Shown one piece after another: positions 35,700 through 44,567 of a stretch of DNA of 64,000 nucleotides; the first letter of the stretch is position 1, and every line of letters begins with the position of its first letter. The notes under the pieces are model-generated. The model saw only the letters and a program-made list of their open reading frames with translations, was not told the origin of the DNA and made no database searches. A program made the translations under genes and the position numbers. The stretch covers positions 1 to 64,000 of the forward strand of contig JAJEBF010000056.1 of NCBI GenBank assembly GCA_022824025.1, given 5' to 3'. This DNA comes from Caldilineaceae bacterium (GTDB taxonomy: Bacteria; Chloroflexota; Anaerolineae; Caldilineales; Caldilineaceae).

Positions 35700-36695
35700 A
35701 TGTTCTCATACATCCTCGGCCGCTTCGCCGTGATGATACCGACTCTTTTCGTCATCTCGGTCGTCACCTTTATCATCATCCAGCTCCCGCCGGGCGACTA
35801 CCTGACGACCTATGCCGCGCAGTTGCGCGAACAGGGCGACGAGGTTGACGAGGTTCTCATGGCCAGGCTGGAGAGACGGTACGGCCTGGGCCAGCCTCAG
35901 CACATCCAGTACCTCAAGTGGATCTCAGGCATCCTCCTGCGCGGCGACTGGGGTGAGTCGATGTTGTACCAGAAACCGGTGGAAGAATTGATCTGGAACC
36001 GGCTCGGCCTTACTTTCGTACTCTCCTTTACCACCCTGCTGTTCGGCTGGCTCGTTTCCATCCCTTTAGGCGTCTATTCGGCGACCCATCAATACTCCGT
36101 GATCGACTATGTCGTCACCGCGCTCAACTTCATCGGCAAAGGCATGCCCGAATTCATGCTCGCCCTCGTTATCATGTGGCTGGTGACCAGCTATTCCGAT
36201 ATGAGCGTCGGCGGCCTCTTCAGCCCCCAATACATGGACGCGCCCTGGACCGTCGACCGCGTCCTCGATCTGCTGGCGCACGTCTGGATCCCAATCGTGA
36301 TCCTGGCCGTGGGCAGCACCGCCAACGGCATCCGCATCACCCGCGCCAATCTGCTCGACGAGCTCAACAAACCCTATGTCGAGACCGCACGGGCCAAGGG
36401 CGTCAAAGAGACCCGGCTGATCTGGAAGTACCCAACCCGTGTCGCCCTCAACCCCTTCTTCAGCACTGTGGGCTGGTCGCTGGCCGACCTGATCTCGGGC
36501 ACAACCATCGTGGCCATCGTTCTTAGTCTGCAGACGACCGGTCCAATGCTCTTCCAGGCGTTGATCAACCAGGATATGTTTCTCGCCGGCAGTTTCATCA
36601 TGATGCTCAGCGTGCTGACGGTCATCGGCACACTGTTGTCCGATCTCCTGTTGGCATGGGTAGATCCCCGCATTCGCCTGGAAGAAGCGGGGTAG
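35700..36695 (+). CDS. Peptide-type ABC transporter permease (DppB/OppB family), cassette C
   Basis: This 331-aa B-type permease starts MFSYILGRFAVMIPTLFVI and has IQLPPGDY, RYGLGQP, GMPEFMLALV and coupling loop NLLDELNKPYVETARAKGVKE, ending DPRIRLEEAG. It is closer in sequence to the cassette A copy (shared ARAKGVKE and KYP-RVALNPFFSTVGWSL) than to cassette B. It would pair with the C-type permease encoded 95 bases downstream. Confidence 0.94.
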   Translation: MFSYILGRFAVMIPTLFVISVVTFIIIQLPPGDYLTTYAAQLREQGDEVDEVLMARLERRYGLGQPQHIQYLKWISGILLRGDWGESMLYQKPVEELIWNRLGLTFVLSFTTLLFGWLVSIPLGVYSATHQYSVIDYVVTALNFIGKGMPEFMLALVIMWLVTSYSDMSVGGLFSPQYMDAPWTVDRVLDLLAHVWIPIVILAVGSTANGIRITRANLLDELNKPYVETARAKGVKETRLIWKYPTRVALNPFFSTVGWSLADLISGTTIVAIVLSLQTTGPMLFQALINQDMFLAGSFIMMLSVLTVIGTLLSDLLLAWVDPRIRLEEAG

Positions 36696-36790
36696 TCAGT
36701 TCATGTATTGCCTGATTGCTGTAAGCTCGAATGAGTCGAATGTATGAATCCTTCGCAAATTGAGCGCTTTCAAATGGAACGGAACAAACG

Positions 36791-37972
36791 ATGACGACTG
36801 AGGAACAACGACCGGCCGTCCTTGACGACGACCCTGAAGATGAAGAACGTTACCTGGAAGCTCGGGACGACGAAGCAAACTTTGCTGTCGCTTCCTTCTG
36901 GCAACTGATCTGGTGGCGTTACCGCCGCCACCGTGTAGCCGTTTTCAGCACTGTTGTCGTAATTGTCTTCTATCTGATCGCGGCTTTCAGCGAATTCGTC
37001 GCGCCCTACGATCCGGAGGCCAAGTTCGTCAAATATAAATTGCACCCACCGACGCCAATTCACATCGTCGACGCCGACGGCAATTTGCGCATGCCCTTCA
37101 TCTACCAGACCGTGCGCGAGCGCGATCCGGAAACCTTCCGCAATACCTACCACGAAGATAGCACCATCATCCATCCCATCCGCTTCCTTCCCAAGAGCGA
37201 AGAGTATAAGCTCTGGGGTGAAGTTACTGTGACCACAAAGCTCTTCGGCCTCGACGTGCCCCATGAAGAACAGGGCTTCTTCGTGCTGGGCACTGACCGG
37301 CTCGGCCGCGATATGTTCTCCCGCGTCTCCTACGGCGCCCGCCTATCCCTCTCTATCGGCCTCATCGGCGTCGTCATCAGTCTGGTGCTCGGCATCCTTC
37401 TGGGCGGCCTTTCAGGCTACTACGGCGGTACAATCGATAACATCATCCAGCGCATCATCGAGTTCCTCCGTTCCATCCCCTCGATCCCGCTCTGGATGGG
37501 GCTCAGCGCCGCGCTGCCGCCCGGTTGGCCCATCCTCTATGTCTATTTCAGCATTACCGTCATTCTCTCCTTCATCGGCTGGACCGGCATGGCCCGCGTG
37601 GTGCGCGGCAAGTTCCTGCAGCTGCGGGAGGAAGAGTTTGTTATGGCTGCGCGTTTCGCCGGCAGCAGCGAGCTCCGCATCATCCTTCGTCACATGCTGC
37701 CCTCCTTCCTCAGCCACATCATCGCCTCCATGACCCTGGCCATACCCACCATGATTCTCAGCGAGACCGCACTCAGCTTCCTCGGCCTCGGCCTGCGCCC
37801 GCCCGCAATCAGCTGGGGCGTCCTCCTGCAGGAAGCCCAGAACATCAGCGCCGTCGCCATTGCACCGTGGACCATGGTCGCGCCGGCCCTCATGGTCGTG
37901 ATCGCCGTCACCGCCTTCAACTTCATGGGCGACGGCATGCGCGACGCCGCCGACCCCTACGCCACCCTATAG
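36791..37972 (+). CDS. Peptide-type ABC transporter permease (DppC/OppC family), cassette C
   Basis: This 393-aa C-type permease has an acidic N-terminus (DDDPEDEERYLEARDDEAN) before TM1, then a long extracytoplasmic insert (about residues 72-165) with VRERDPETFRNTYHED and FGLDVPHEEQGFFVLGTDRLGRDMFSR. The core shows VVRGKFLQLREEEFVMAARFAGSSE and ends FNFMGDGMRDAADPYATL. It is highly similar along its length to the cassette D protein at 44568-45758, including the insert. No ATPase gene follows; the next genes encode a cupin and an oxidoreductase. Confidence 0.94.
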   Translation: MTTEEQRPAVLDDDPEDEERYLEARDDEANFAVASFWQLIWWRYRRHRVAVFSTVVVIVFYLIAAFSEFVAPYDPEAKFVKYKLHPPTPIHIVDADGNLRMPFIYQTVRERDPETFRNTYHEDSTIIHPIRFLPKSEEYKLWGEVTVTTKLFGLDVPHEEQGFFVLGTDRLGRDMFSRVSYGARLSLSIGLIGVVISLVLGILLGGLSGYYGGTIDNIIQRIIEFLRSIPSIPLWMGLSAALPPGWPILYVYFSITVILSFIGWTGMARVVRGKFLQLREEEFVMAARFAGSSELRIILRHMLPSFLSHIIASMTLAIPTMILSETALSFLGLGLRPPAISWGVLLQEAQNISAVAIAPWTMVAPALMVVIAVTAFNFMGDGMRDAADPYATL

Positions 37973-38064
37973 CTGACGCCACTGCCCAAGGGGCAGGAAC
38001 AGTCTCAGGCAGCAGTGACCAGGAACCGGATACCGACTACGAAAAGCGAGCAGGTCTCACCACT

Positions 38065-38358
38065 ATGATTATCAAAGGCAGCGCCATCCCCGAACTGAAC
38101 AACCGCAAAGGATATGAAATCCGCGACGTGCAGGACCAGATCGACCATTTCGCGGTGCGCATTACAACACCGGCCAACCCCTTTGAACCGGAGAAGCACG
38201 GGGAGCGGCGCTTCTGGTATATCCTGGAAGGCGAGGCCACCGTCACCATCGATGGCGAGAGCGCCGCGGTCGGGCCGACCGACCTGATCCTGCTCGCTCC
38301 CTGGACCGACCACAGCCTGCGCGCCGACAAGTGGGCGCGCTGGATCTGCTTTGGATAG
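38065..38358 (+). CDS. Small cupin-domain protein
   Basis: This 97-aa single cupin barrel has a first metal-binding-like segment (KHGERRFWYILEGEATVTIDGE) and second segment (GPTDLILLAPWTDHSLRADKWARWICFG). The histidine pattern is incomplete relative to canonical cupins, so metal binding is uncertain. The ATG at 38065 has only a weak CAGGT upstream; the frame runs further back but overlaps the permease. It is followed 53 bases later by a Gfo/Idh gene, suggesting a shared role in sugar-derivative metabolism or sensing. Confidence 0.75.
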   Translation: MIIKGSAIPELNNRKGYEIRDVQDQIDHFAVRITTPANPFEPEKHGERRFWYILEGEATVTIDGESAAVGPTDLILLAPWTDHSLRADKWARWICFG

Positions 38359-38411
38359 CCCCGCCAGGCCCAACACGCACTGTTCTCCTCTCTGACAAAG
38401 GAAACCACACA

Positions 38412-39614
38412 ATGACACGCAAGTTGAAGTTGGCTCTGATTGGTCTGGGCCGCCGAGGTCGCGGCTCTCACCTGCCTATCTACCCAAGACTCAAGGATGT
38501 GTTCGATTTCGTCGCCGTCTGCGACAAGGAGGAGGACGTCCTGCGCGAAGTGGCCGCCGAGTACGGGGTCAACGCCTATACCAGCGTGCGCGACCTGGTG
38601 GCGGGCGAGGATCTGGACGTCGTCGACGTCGTCGTTCCCGGTGACGCCCACCACCCCATCTGCTGCTACCTCGCCGAAAATGGCATCAACATCATCGTCG
38701 AAACCCCGGTCTCCGTCACCCGGCCCATGACCGACCTGATGATCGAAGCCGCCGAGCGCAATAACGTCAAGCTGGAGGTGGCTGAAAACTATCACCGCGT
38801 CCCCATGGCCCGTTTCCAGGCCAAGGTGATCGATTCCGGCGTGATCGGCGAGGTCGGCCGCATCTACCGCATCTTCTACGAGGGCGGCTACCACGGCATG
38901 AGCATGCTGCGCCTGCTCGCGGGCAGCCCCCCCAAGTCGATCCTCGGCGTTACCCACGTCACCGACGTCGTGCCCATCATCGACCGCATGAAGCGCCACC
39001 ATTCCCAGGAACGGTGTATCAGCAGCTTCCTGGAGTTCGAAAATGGCGCGGCCGCCACCATGATCTACTCCAACGTGATCCATGCCCGCTCTCTGGGCCG
39101 GAAGACAACCGGCATCTCGCAGATCGACGGCACGCGCGGCGCCATCGTCGGCGACACCGTCTACTACACCGACCCCGCAACCTATCAGAGCGGCGCGCTC
39201 GCCGCCGCTTACGAGCCGCAGCGCTCGATCATCGACGTTGACGGGCGGCAGGTCCTCCAACGCATCAGCCTGGAACTGCCCGATCAGGAGATCGTTTGGG
39301 AAAATCCCTACGCCCATCTCGGTGTCGGCGAAAACAACGGCCGCGGCGTCGACATGGCAGACCAGCTCATGAGCATCGCCAACGCCGTTCTTGAAGACAC
39401 CGACCCCACCTACGGCGTCCACGAAGCCCGACTCGACCAGGAAATGTCCCTGGCTGCATCCGAATCCGCGCTCATGAACAAGCAGGCGCTGGATTTCCCC
39501 CTGCGCTCGCCTTCGCAGGCCGAGGAGCAGATCCAGGAGCGCTTCAAAGAGACCCACGGTTACGAATATACCGACATCGAACCCCTGCTCGACGTCTTCT
39601 ACCCCCGCCGCTAA
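38412..39614 (+). CDS. Gfo/Idh/MocA family oxidoreductase
   Basis: This 400-aa protein has the Rossmann motif ALIGLGRRGRGSHLPIY at the N-terminus. The EKP triad is replaced by ETP (VETPVSV), and NYHRVPMARFQAKVIDSGVIGEVG is the hallmark of the family's central region. The C-terminus is longer than usual (YGVHEARLDQEMSLAASESALMNKQALDFPL) and ends FYPRR. An AAAGGAAA ribosome-binding site precedes the ATG at 38412. It would be a dehydrogenase of a sugar or cyclitol; the Lys to Thr change in the triad makes the redox role less certain. Confidence 0.87.
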   Translation: MTRKLKLALIGLGRRGRGSHLPIYPRLKDVFDFVAVCDKEEDVLREVAAEYGVNAYTSVRDLVAGEDLDVVDVVVPGDAHHPICCYLAENGINIIVETPVSVTRPMTDLMIEAAERNNVKLEVAENYHRVPMARFQAKVIDSGVIGEVGRIYRIFYEGGYHGMSMLRLLAGSPPKSILGVTHVTDVVPIIDRMKRHHSQERCISSFLEFENGAAATMIYSNVIHARSLGRKTTGISQIDGTRGAIVGDTVYYTDPATYQSGALAAAYEPQRSIIDVDGRQVLQRISLELPDQEIVWENPYAHLGVGENNGRGVDMADQLMSIANAVLEDTDPTYGVHEARLDQEMSLAASESALMNKQALDFPLRSPSQAEEQIQERFKETHGYEYTDIEPLLDVFYPRR

Positions 39615-39747
39615 GATAACGGGAAGGTGTGGAGAAGGGAATAGGAGGCGACGCGGTCTGCGTAAGCGGCCGTACGCCTTTCTCTCCTGCCATCCGCAAC
39701 CGCCCGCGAATCGTACGGAGCGGTTTAATTCAGAAAGGAAGTGAACT

Positions 39748-40065
39748 GTGCAGTTTATGGATATGGACAAAAAGGGGATTTCGCGCTATCTTCTTGACGC
39801 CGACGTGGAAGGCGAGCCGCTGCGAGTTCACATCTCGGAGGTCGAAGCCGGCCAGCGCTCCCATCCCCCTCACAAACACGGGGGTTTTGAAGCCTTCTAT
39901 ATGATTGAAGGAGAGGGGACGCTGGAGATCGACGGTGAGCGCCATCCACTGCGCGCCAACGAAGCGGTCGTTTTCGATCCGCGCAAACTGCATGGGCTGA
40001 TCAATACCAGCCAGGCGCCCATGCGCTACATGGTCATCATTCGCCCCGAGGAAGACGGCAAATGA
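39748..40065 (+). CDS. Cupin-domain protein (KdgF-like small cupin)
   Basis: This 105-aa cupin has a clear metal site: HPPHKHGGFEAFYMIEGEG in motif 1 (G-x5-H-x-H-x3-4-E pattern) and the His of RKLHGLINTS in motif 2. Proteins of this type act on unsaturated uronates or serve as small isomerases and dioxygenases. The start is a GTG at 39748 with AAAGGAAG at good spacing; an in-frame ATG at 39757 is an alternative. Confidence 0.85.
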   Translation: MQFMDMDKKGISRYLLDADVEGEPLRVHISEVEAGQRSHPPHKHGGFEAFYMIEGEGTLEIDGERHPLRANEAVVFDPRKLHGLINTSQAPMRYMVIIRPEEDGK

Positions 40066-40117
40066 TGTCGTCGATCATGATGCATCGAGGCGCAAGCCGA
40101 AACGGAAGCCGAGAACG

Positions 40118-40432
40118 ATGAGCGAGAAATATCGCCAATTGAACTTACACGTACCGGAAACGATTGTTCAAGGGTTGGACGAAATTGCCGGCAAAGAGCA
40201 AATTGACCGGACCGCGCTTGCGAGGAAAATGCTGACTGAGGCAATCCAGCAGTGGAAGAAGGACGACGCAATCGCTGCCTGCCAACGCGGCGAAATCACA
40301 AAAGCGCGCGCCGCGGAGCTGGCAGGCATATCGGTTTACGACATCATGGATGAAGTGCGCCGGCGCGGCGCTCCGCCAAGTTACACACTTGATGAACTGA
40401 GTCAGGACCTGAAACTGCTGCTCCCATCTTAA
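40118..40432 (+). CDS. UPF0175 family protein, antitoxin-like
   Basis: This 104-aa protein has an N-terminal ribbon-helix-helix-like segment (RQLNLHVPETIVQGLDEIAGKEQIDRTALARKMLTEAI) followed by the UPF0175 helical part (AAELAGISVYDIMDEVRRRGAP). UPF0175 proteins are usually the antitoxin partner of a PIN-domain or DUF3368 toxin encoded just downstream. Here no toxin gene follows: a terminator and a convergent gene lie within 110 bases. It is therefore an orphan, possibly a simple transcription regulator. Confidence 0.85.
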   Translation: MSEKYRQLNLHVPETIVQGLDEIAGKEQIDRTALARKMLTEAIQQWKKDDAIAACQRGEITKARAAELAGISVYDIMDEVRRRGAPPSYTLDELSQDLKLLLPS

Positions 40433-40499
40433 CGCAAGATGGACGAGCAATCTGTCAGGGCGGGGATATCGGTCCCCAGTTTTCGCGTAGGCAAAGTGT

Positions 40500-40529
40500 A
40501 AGGCGCAATGGGACATCCCATTGCGCCTT
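40500..40529 (+). terminator. Terminator-like hairpin between convergent genes
   Basis: AAGGCGCAATGGG and CCCATTGCGCCTT form a perfect 13-bp stem with a 4-base loop, followed on the plus strand by CTTCGTTCT. It separates the UPF0175 gene from the convergent 905-aa gene. The T-run is poor, so it may be only a partial terminator. Confidence 0.65.
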
Positions 40530-40536
40530 CTTCGTT

Positions 40537-43254
40537 CTAGGAAAAATCAAGCTGCATCAGCAGGTCCATGAACTGAATGCTCATCTTCTCCGAGCCCAGT
40601 TCCGTGTTGGAGTAGGGATTGTCGAAGTGGAGGAAGTCCCTGATCGGCTGCTCCTCTTCGTTTACCAGCAACGGTCCTTGCCAGCCAAAGTCGACGCTTT
40701 CGCCTCGCAGGCTGTTCAGGTGTACGCTGTCCTCCCCGAACGTGACGTCCAGCGACGTCACCTTCTCTACAAATTCGGCAAAACTTCCGTCCAGATCGGC
40801 CCGTCCCATCTGCGCCACCCAGATGTTGTTCTGCCCGTGCGAGCGCAACTCTCGAAACGCGCTCTTTCCTTCCTGCGTGAGCGTCAGCCCCGCCGACGCC
40901 GTAATCGCCAGATACCCTTCGCCGACGCGGGCACACGCCCAGCCGTCGCGGATTTCGTGCTCATCAAATGCATAGATCGGGAAATAGGCGTGCGTAAAGC
41001 CCAGCCAGTCATCCGCCGGCAACCGGTGAACTGCCACCAGAAGGTCCCTCCACTGGGCGACCCTGGGCAGCACGACGTTCCCATGCCAGAAATTCGGGCG
41101 GTGTGAGCCGTCTTCACTGATGCACGGTGGATGGGTGACGAATACGACAGCTTCCGGTGAGAGAGTCGCCTGCCAGATATGCTGCTGGTAACCGGGTTCA
41201 CCGGGCCGGAAATCCTGCGCCGAACACAGCATGTAGTCCGGCGTCTTATAGGTGACCTTGTTTACCTCCCATTCGCCCTCTTCCCGGTCACACCACGCCT
41301 CCATCTGGCCGGCATGACGTTCCCGGCTCCAGATCTCGTCAGCCGGGTCAATCGCTATCGCCTCGATTACCGGCGGCAACTGATAGTTGATGGCGCAGGC
41401 CAGGCTGACCGTTCCCCGGATACTCCGGTTGAAGATTCCCTTGCCCCACAACAGCCGCGCGATGCCCGACGTTGGCTCCCGGAAGGCATCCTTGATGTAG
41501 GGCGAATACGTACGCCCATGGCTGGAGCCGAACACCCCCTTGAAGGAGTTGACCGCCAGCCCGAAGAACATCTTGTCCAATACAACCGCTGCCAGTTCGC
41601 GCACGTTGTCGTTTTCGGCCAGATCGACCAGATGGCTGAGCGCCAGCACGTCCTCCTCAAAATAGGTGTTGGAATCCCACTCCCGGAACCCCCCTGCGGC
41701 CCGCTTGCGCAGCCACGAGAGCGCCCGCTCCTCGCCCTTCTCGCGATGCTGCCTTCCAGTCAGGCCCGCATTCGCGAACAGATCGTCCGGCAAGAGCTGT
41801 CCAGCCAGAATCTCACACGTGTGAAACAGAATCTGATGGTTCTCCGACCAGAAGCACATCGCATCCGCGCCGGGCTGGTCCATCCAATAGCGGAAGTTGA
41901 GAAAACAGTTCTGCAGCGGCTCGACCAGCGACTGCGGGAAGTCGGGCTCCTCAATATAGCGCCCCGCCATGCCCAGAAGACCGACCAGATCGAAGTCGCT
42001 GCAGTCGGCCCGCTCGTTGATCGTCTCGATACATTCCAGAATGACCTTTTCGTTGAGGTTATTCCACATGCCCAGTTCCATCGCCGCAATTTCGGAATAG
42101 ACGCTGCCCTCGGCCCCGCGTCGCGCCGCATTGAGCAGGGCTTCCCTCCGCCGGGCCTGATACGTGCCGTAGCGTTCGGTCGAATACTCGTTGTTGCCGA
42201 CGATGTGAACATCCAGCCGCCGCTCAACGCGCAGATCGTTGACATAGTAGTGCTCTGGATTGGGAAAGAGCATGATTTGATAGTCATCCTGCGGAAACTG
42301 GAAGGCCGTCCCCAGGATCACCTCGTCACGCGGTTCGCCCTTCGTGTGGTGTTCACTGTAGATGCGCCCTCCTTCTCGCGTCAGCCGCAAGGCGAAGTCA
42401 TCGGTCACCGGTTGATCCCCTGGCCAGCGCACAGTCACCTTGGCATGGCGGCTGTATACATCCCGATCCAGGTAGGCTTGGGCGAAGAGCGATTCCAACG
42501 CCTTCCTCCGGCTCTCCGGCCGCACAGATGTCGGCAGGAGCGCCTTGATGTCATCCAGGCTGTTCCCGTCCCCATTTGAGGGCGCGGCGCCGGCGTCTCG
42601 AGGCGCCGCCAACTGCAATGCCATCACATAGGGACACTCCCGCATGGCAACGGCCTCAAAACAGATGCCAATCTCGTTACGCCCTTCCCTCAACATGGCC
42701 GGGAAGGAAACGGTTTCAGGCAACTGGTGATGGAAATGCTCCACTCGGTGACAGTGCGCCCCGTTGACCCAGATGTCCGCCGGGCCGTTGGTCGTCACCG
42801 AAAAGGTCATTTCACGCGCGCTGGCAACGTCCAGCGCGCAGTAGGCCCACGACTGGAGAAAGTGGGGCGTATGGTGGAATGTGGACAGGTCCACGAAGTG
42901 GTCGTCCAGGCAGCGAACGACGCGCCATGTACTTTCCTTGCAATCGGGAATGAACGCGCGGCGCTCCAGGGCAGTCGCGAAAACGTCCAATGACGCGGGG
43001 ACTGCGGGCTCCTTGCCCTCTCTGTTTGCCGCCGAGGCGGCCCTGAATTCAGCCGCGACCTGTTTCTTGAAACTCGGGCCTGGGTAGCCGTCAATGTCCG
43101 TTAGCGGCGTTGCCACCGGGCCCGCCACCAGCCAGTCATGGATAAAACCGGCCCGCAGGGCGGACTCCTGCCAGACCGGCGACAAAGCCATTTGACCCTC
43201 AACCCCCGACTCTTCCGAGCCGCCGGCCGGCTGAGCGTCCGTTTGTGTGCTCAT
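40537..43254 (-). CDS. Large protein of unknown function, jelly-roll plus alpha/alpha-toroid-like architecture
   Basis: This 905-aa protein has no signal peptide. Residues about 30-230 look like a beta-sandwich carbohydrate-binding module (FIHDWLVAGP, WAYCALDVASAREMTFSV, ADIWVNGAHCHRVEHF, MLREGRNEIGICFEAVA). Residues about 360-660 are helical with an aromatic-rich WSENHQILFHTCEILAG and GGFREWDSNTYFEEDVLAL, reminiscent of the alpha/alpha toroid of heparinase/alginate-lyase-type enzymes. NSFKGVFGSSHGRTYSPYIKD is the most striking conserved-looking segment. The remaining C-terminus is beta-rich (HPPCISEDGSHRPNFWHGNVVLPRVAQW). I do not assign a catalytic residue. It follows the cassette D terminator and faces the cupin/Gfo/Idh genes. 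Confidence 0.7.
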   Translation of the reverse strand: MSTQTDAQPAGGSEESGVEGQMALSPVWQESALRAGFIHDWLVAGPVATPLTDIDGYPGPSFKKQVAAEFRAASAANREGKEPAVPASLDVFATALERRAFIPDCKESTWRVVRCLDDHFVDLSTFHHTPHFLQSWAYCALDVASAREMTFSVTTNGPADIWVNGAHCHRVEHFHHQLPETVSFPAMLREGRNEIGICFEAVAMRECPYVMALQLAAPRDAGAAPSNGDGNSLDDIKALLPTSVRPESRRKALESLFAQAYLDRDVYSRHAKVTVRWPGDQPVTDDFALRLTREGGRIYSEHHTKGEPRDEVILGTAFQFPQDDYQIMLFPNPEHYYVNDLRVERRLDVHIVGNNEYSTERYGTYQARRREALLNAARRGAEGSVYSEIAAMELGMWNNLNEKVILECIETINERADCSDFDLVGLLGMAGRYIEEPDFPQSLVEPLQNCFLNFRYWMDQPGADAMCFWSENHQILFHTCEILAGQLLPDDLFANAGLTGRQHREKGEERALSWLRKRAAGGFREWDSNTYFEEDVLALSHLVDLAENDNVRELAAVVLDKMFFGLAVNSFKGVFGSSHGRTYSPYIKDAFREPTSGIARLLWGKGIFNRSIRGTVSLACAINYQLPPVIEAIAIDPADEIWSRERHAGQMEAWCDREEGEWEVNKVTYKTPDYMLCSAQDFRPGEPGYQQHIWQATLSPEAVVFVTHPPCISEDGSHRPNFWHGNVVLPRVAQWRDLLVAVHRLPADDWLGFTHAYFPIYAFDEHEIRDGWACARVGEGYLAITASAGLTLTQEGKSAFRELRSHGQNNIWVAQMGRADLDGSFAEFVEKVTSLDVTFGEDSVHLNSLRGESVDFGWQGPLLVNEEEQPIRDFLHFDNPYSNTELGSEKMSIQFMDLLMQLDFS

Positions 43255-43306
43255 TTACTGTTCACTCCGATTGACAAATCTTCTCGTGAAAGTTCTGGCG
43301 TATTGC

Positions 43307-43331
43307 AAAAGAGGCCGCGACACGCGGCCTC
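43307..43331 (-). terminator. Intrinsic terminator of cassette D
   Basis: GAGGCCGCG and CGCGGCCTC form a perfect 9-bp stem with a 3-base loop (43311-43331). On the minus strand it is followed by TTTT (complement of 43307-43310). It lies 37 bases after the OppD stop and upstream of the 905-aa gene. Confidence 0.75.
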
Positions 43332-43368
43332 GAGGAAAAAAATCCGGCGAAGATGCAGATCTGGCCCG

Positions 43369-44451
43369 CTACTCGTACAAAACACAGCGGACCATATGAC
43401 CGCCTTCCAATTCCAGGAGGGGAGGGTTGCGGGTGTCGCACACGCCAGCGATCGCCTTGCGGCAACGCGGGTGGAAGGGACATCCTTCGGGGATCGAGTA
43501 AGGATCCGGCACCGAGCCGCGAATCGCGGTCAACTGACTGGTAATGCCCTGGGATGACTTGCGGCCCAACAGGGGTATGGACCGCAGCAGCGCCTGCGTG
43601 TAGGGATGCTTGGGATCATAGAAGATGGTATCGACGTCGGCCATCTCCACGACTTCCCCAAGATACATGACCACCACATAGTCGACCATCTGGGCAATCA
43701 CACCCAGGTCATGCGTGATGAAAATGATCGCCATTCCCAGTTCATCCTGCAGATCACGCATGAGCGTCAAAATCTGCGCCTGCGTCGTGACGTCCAGCGC
43801 AGTTGTCGGTTCATCGGCAATCAGCAAACTGGGCTGACAGGAAAGGGCCATTGCAATCATCGCGCGCTGACGCATCCCGCCGCTCAACTGATGGGGATAA
43901 CGGTCAATTGTGCGTTCCGGCTGGGGCATGCCCACCTTGTTGAGGACGTCAATTGCCTGGGCGCGGGCCTCATCCTTGTCTACCTCCTGGTGCAGCAGAA
44001 TCGCCTCAATAATCTGATTCCCGATTGTATGCACCGGGCTCAGAGACGTCATCGGCTCCTGAAAAACCATCGAGATTTCGCCGCCGCGAATAGAACGGGC
44101 CTGCGTGCCCATGGCGTCAATCTTGGTCATATCGACGACCTGGTCGGTTACGCTTCCGTTCTCCTCCCTCTGCAGGTGGAACAGAACCTCGCCCTCTACA
44201 ACCCGTCCCGGAGATGGCACAATCGCCATGATTGAGCGGGCCGTAATCGACTTTCCGCAGCCGCTTTCGCCAACCAGGCCGACAGTCTGGCCGCGTCGTA
44301 CGGTGAAATCAACGCCCTCCAAGGCCCGGACAATCCCCTGCGCCAGGAAGAAGTGCGTCTTCAACCCCCGGACGTCCAGCAGCATCTCCCGAGAATCGGC
44401 CTCTGCGCCAGCTTCGGTCACGTTGTCAATTTGCGAAGTTGAAATTGTCAT
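43369..44451 (-). CDS. Oligopeptide ABC transporter ATP-binding protein (OppD/DppD type), cassette D
   Basis: This 360-aa ATPase has Walker [15 protein letters not shown]-loop [13 protein letters not shown], signature LSGGMRQR and Walker [13 protein letters not shown]. The C-terminal cysteine motif is GCPFHPRC ... GVCDT ... RCVLY. It carries the same type of insertion between Walker A and Q-loop as the cassette B OppD, but shorter. No OppF lies beside it; the only unpaired OppF is in cassette A. It follows the DppC gene of cassette D by 116 bases. Confidence 0.93.
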   Translation of the reverse strand: MTISTSQIDNVTEAGAEADSREMLLDVRGLKTHFFLAQGIVRALEGVDFTVRRGQTVGLVGESGCGKSITARSIMAIVPSPGRVVEGEVLFHLQREENGSVTDQVVDMTKIDAMGTQARSIRGGEISMVFQEPMTSLSPVHTIGNQIIEAILLHQEVDKDEARAQAIDVLNKVGMPQPERTIDRYPHQLSGGMRQRAMIAMALSCQPSLLIADEPTTALDVTTQAQILTLMRDLQDELGMAIIFITHDLGVIAQMVDYVVVMYLGEVVEMADVDTIFYDPKHPYTQALLRSIPLLGRKSSQGITSQLTAIRGSVPDPYSIPEGCPFHPRCRKAIAGVCDTRNPPLLELEGGHMVRCVLYE

Positions 44452-44567
44452 GAGTGATATCCGTTCCCGTCTTGTATATGCGGTCGCCGCTCTGTTTTCA
44501 TTTCCCCGGCGCCCATCTGTGCGCCGCGACCGGCCCGCTTCTCAAAAAGCGATTTCTTTCCTTCCGA

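Noticed and set aside
37982-37996. Small hairpin CTGCCC-AAG-GGGCAG after the cassette C permease
   Set aside because: Six-bp stem without a T-run; too weak to call a terminator.
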